A stretch of 60,000 nt of DNA, taken from NCBI GenBank assembly GCA_950295325.1, contig OX485806.1, positions 2,668,001-2,728,000 of the forward strand. Direction: 5' to 3'. Below, in pieces: positions 58,132 to 60,000 of this stretch. The translations under genes were made by a program, and so were the position numbers. A model generated the notes under the pieces. That model did not search any database. It worked only from the letters and a program-made list of their open reading frames with translations, and was not told the DNA's origin. The DNA is from Polytrichum commune. Its lineage: Eukaryota > Streptophyta > Polytrichopsida > Polytrichales > Polytrichaceae. Within the stretch, counting starts at the first letter, position 1. Each line of letters opens with the position of its first letter.

Positions 58132-60000
58132 TGTGAGCACAAATCCCCCTCACCCTTCGATTGCGTCCTAGTCCGGGTGAGGGTTCGTGAGCCACATTCG
58201 AATTAGCAAGTCACAAGTGCAAACAAGGAAGAGATTGGGAGAAGTGGTGTGTATAACAGCCTTTTCTTTCTTTATTAATCATTCAAGCATTTAAGAATAC
58301 TAGCATTACAATGGAACATCCATGCGGAACTTCATCTAATTCCTACCATAATTATCCCTAGCTTCCAATGTGTAGCCTTTGTTGTGTGGTTAATGCAGCA
58401 AGCAATGGTTGCAACACCTTCGCTCCAAGCCCAGTCTCCCTTTCTGGAGCACCATGTGTCCCGCCCCTCGCTTTGCTCCCGCGTAATCCATGGCCATTCC
58501 ACCCTCCTGACATAATCTTAGTCACACACCAACTCCCTTGCACTATCAGTGGCACGAACCCCCATCCTCACCTGCTAGGCATCCTTGCATTCGGTCGTTA
58601 TACCGATGCACTAAGCTGCTCAACCACCTGCACTCTTGCCACGGTTGGTTTCAGCTTCCCCGGCAGCTTCAAGTTGGGATGCTCCTCCTTCAACCAGGGA
58701 TCCGAGGTGTTGTTTGCACCTTGGCTCGCTTTTCATATGACACTTCACAGTCGTGAACATCCCATTGCCTTGCTAATCTGCCTTGCTAATCTGCCTTGCT
58801 GGCAAGTGGCGTCAAATTCACCTTCCCCTGTGGACACTTCCACAACTCACCGCCGAATGTAGTGTCTTGCCTTCCCGAAGGCGATGTTTTAGAAGCCGGT
58901 TGTGAAAGAGAGGAGAATATCACCCCTTCAATTCCTCAGGGGTCTGGAGCCACGAACCACATTGCGAGTCCTCGTTGGAATTCCCTGCACCCGTTGGCTT
59001 GCAGGGCCGCGGAGACACCAACCATCTGCCTTAAGCCCTCGCACCTCCTGCTCCGTTCTCCCTGCAATATCAAGTGATTGGTGCGAATTTGTACAATCTT
59101 GCTCATATGAGATCCACCGTGCCGGTGCAGCTAATATGCCGTCTGGTTCCCAGAGAGCCAGGCTTGGGTGCAATCCAATTATCCAATCTTGCTTCCCACT
59201 TTAGGCCACCCAAACTTGACCGAGAGGTCACGCTCCCTGGGGACTTTCCGAAGCTCCCTCGAGCAGACCCGCAGCCGCAAGATGAATGTTGGGTTTGCTG
59301 ACAGAAGCTATCTAGCGCTAAAGGGGAGGTGGCAACCCAATCAATCTTCTACGTAAAGCACACTAACAACCCTCTCGCACCGTTCTCAATACAGCTGATC
59401 AGTGGGGAGCCGGGATCCCAAACCTAGGAGTCTTCGGCAGTCTTCGGCAGTCTTCGTCTTCGTCTCCTCCGGCGATACGCTGACCTTGCACTGGCTAGCA
59501 ATACCTGCAGCTCCCGGCCTCCGAATCCTTCTCACACCTTTCCCTGGTGGTTTCCGTTATGCTTGTTTCATCGCTTGCCCTCGTCCGATCACTCCTTTGC
59601 TAACACGCACGCCCCCCTTGATCCCCCCGAACCTCTTGCTATTAGTCAGTCGGCTTCCGCCCCCAACCACTATCTTCGACACCAACTTCTAGCCATCCCG
59701 CTTCTCCCTCCGCAGCTTGTTCCCCCACAACCAGTCTTGTGCAGCGAGATCTACACCCTCCACACGTCCATCGAAAGGATGGGCCTACCCATAGTACCCC
59801 ATGTTGATCCCTTCCACCAGAGGCCCACACCTCGGACTTGCTGTACCAACTCCTCCATTCCCATCATGACCCTCTGGAGTTTCACAGCCTAGTTGCTAAC
59901 ATCCACACACCCAACTTGAGCCAAAGAAGACCCCGAATGCAAGAAGGCTTCCTCCGCTTCCCAGTCCGTTTCTCTCTACTCGTTCCCTCACCTACCTTCC
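58132..60000 (-). mobile_element. Third LTR of the same family, running off the window
   Basis: Starts TGTGAGCACAAATCC after CTCAC, the point where R copy A continues unbroken. It shares with LTRs 1 and 2 the GCGTCCTAGTCCGGGTG motif close to its edge. On the minus strand a polyadenylation-like AATAAAG lies near 58275. The rest (58350-60000) is GC-rich with short open frames of no known domain. I cannot tell a long LTR from the edge of a full element. Confidence 0.6.

Noticed and set aside
1-60000. CRISPR array, rRNA or tRNA genes
   Set aside because: Repeats seen are transposon or satellite type with no regular spacers, and no tRNA cloverleaf or rRNA core sequence was recognised.

Overview
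This window reads as nuclear DNA of a land plant with a large, transposon-rich genome. The evidence is a plant-type dirigent gene, captured fragments of a plant B3 transcription-factor gene and of an organellar RlmH-type methyltransferase gene, CACTA elements, solo LTRs and TTTAGGG-type telomere motifs. Only one protein gene looks intact: a two-exon dirigent gene at 42288-43358, followed by tandem dirigent relics. A dihydropyrimidinase (PYD2-type) gene remnant lies on the minus strand at 44936-48389. Nearly everything else is nested mobile DNA, much of which can be dissected to base level from target-site duplications (TSDs) and empty sites inside the window.

The central object is a non-LTR retrotransposon at 8287-28122, bounded by a perfect 13-bp TSD (8274-8286 and 28123-28135). 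About 12 kb remains once a 7.8-kb CACTA insertion is removed. ORF1 is basic/acidic, RRM-like and coiled-coil, and joins ORF2 through a one-base TAATG stop-start overlap. ORF2 carries two 2A-like motifs (GDIQPNPGP and GDIHPNPGP), an APE-type endonuclease, a reverse transcriptase with YADD, RNase H, a CCHC knuckle and an apparent R2-type restriction-like endonuclease. APE, RNase H and RLE in one protein is the architecture described for Dualen/RandI of green algae. This copy is dead, with frameshifts, nonsense codons and the CACTA insertion.

The CACTA element at 16527-24364 (12-bp terminal inverted repeats, TIRs; TSD CAT) sits inside the RT domain. It shows no transposase but carries host-gene pieces (a B3 half-domain and exon-like pieces of an RlmH-type methyltransferase) and a 488-bp pogo-like MITE. 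Its ends hold many short GACTA...TAGTC subterminal motifs.

From 29409 to 58131 a repeat here called R occurs twice in direct orientation and near identity. Copy B (52509-58131) is uninterrupted. Copy A (29409-41390) is split by a CACTA-family cluster (30296-33596), which itself holds a 1350-bp pogo-like element, and by a 3.04-kb long-TIR element (37406-40445), which itself holds an 8-bp-TSD (hAT-like) insertion and a 297-bp MITE. Copy B is therefore the empty site for the long-TIR element. A third, inverted piece of R lies at 4136-4560.

Other elements: a 1.74-kb CACTA-family element (4718-6454) with a minisatellite and two large palindromes; an 811-bp TIR element (28439-29249); two solo LTRs (46375-47273, TSD GCCGG; 49841-51045, TSD AGTCT); a third LTR of the same family from 58132 to the window end; and a 51-bp minisatellite (52023-52440). 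Stretches with no assignable content are listed as such.
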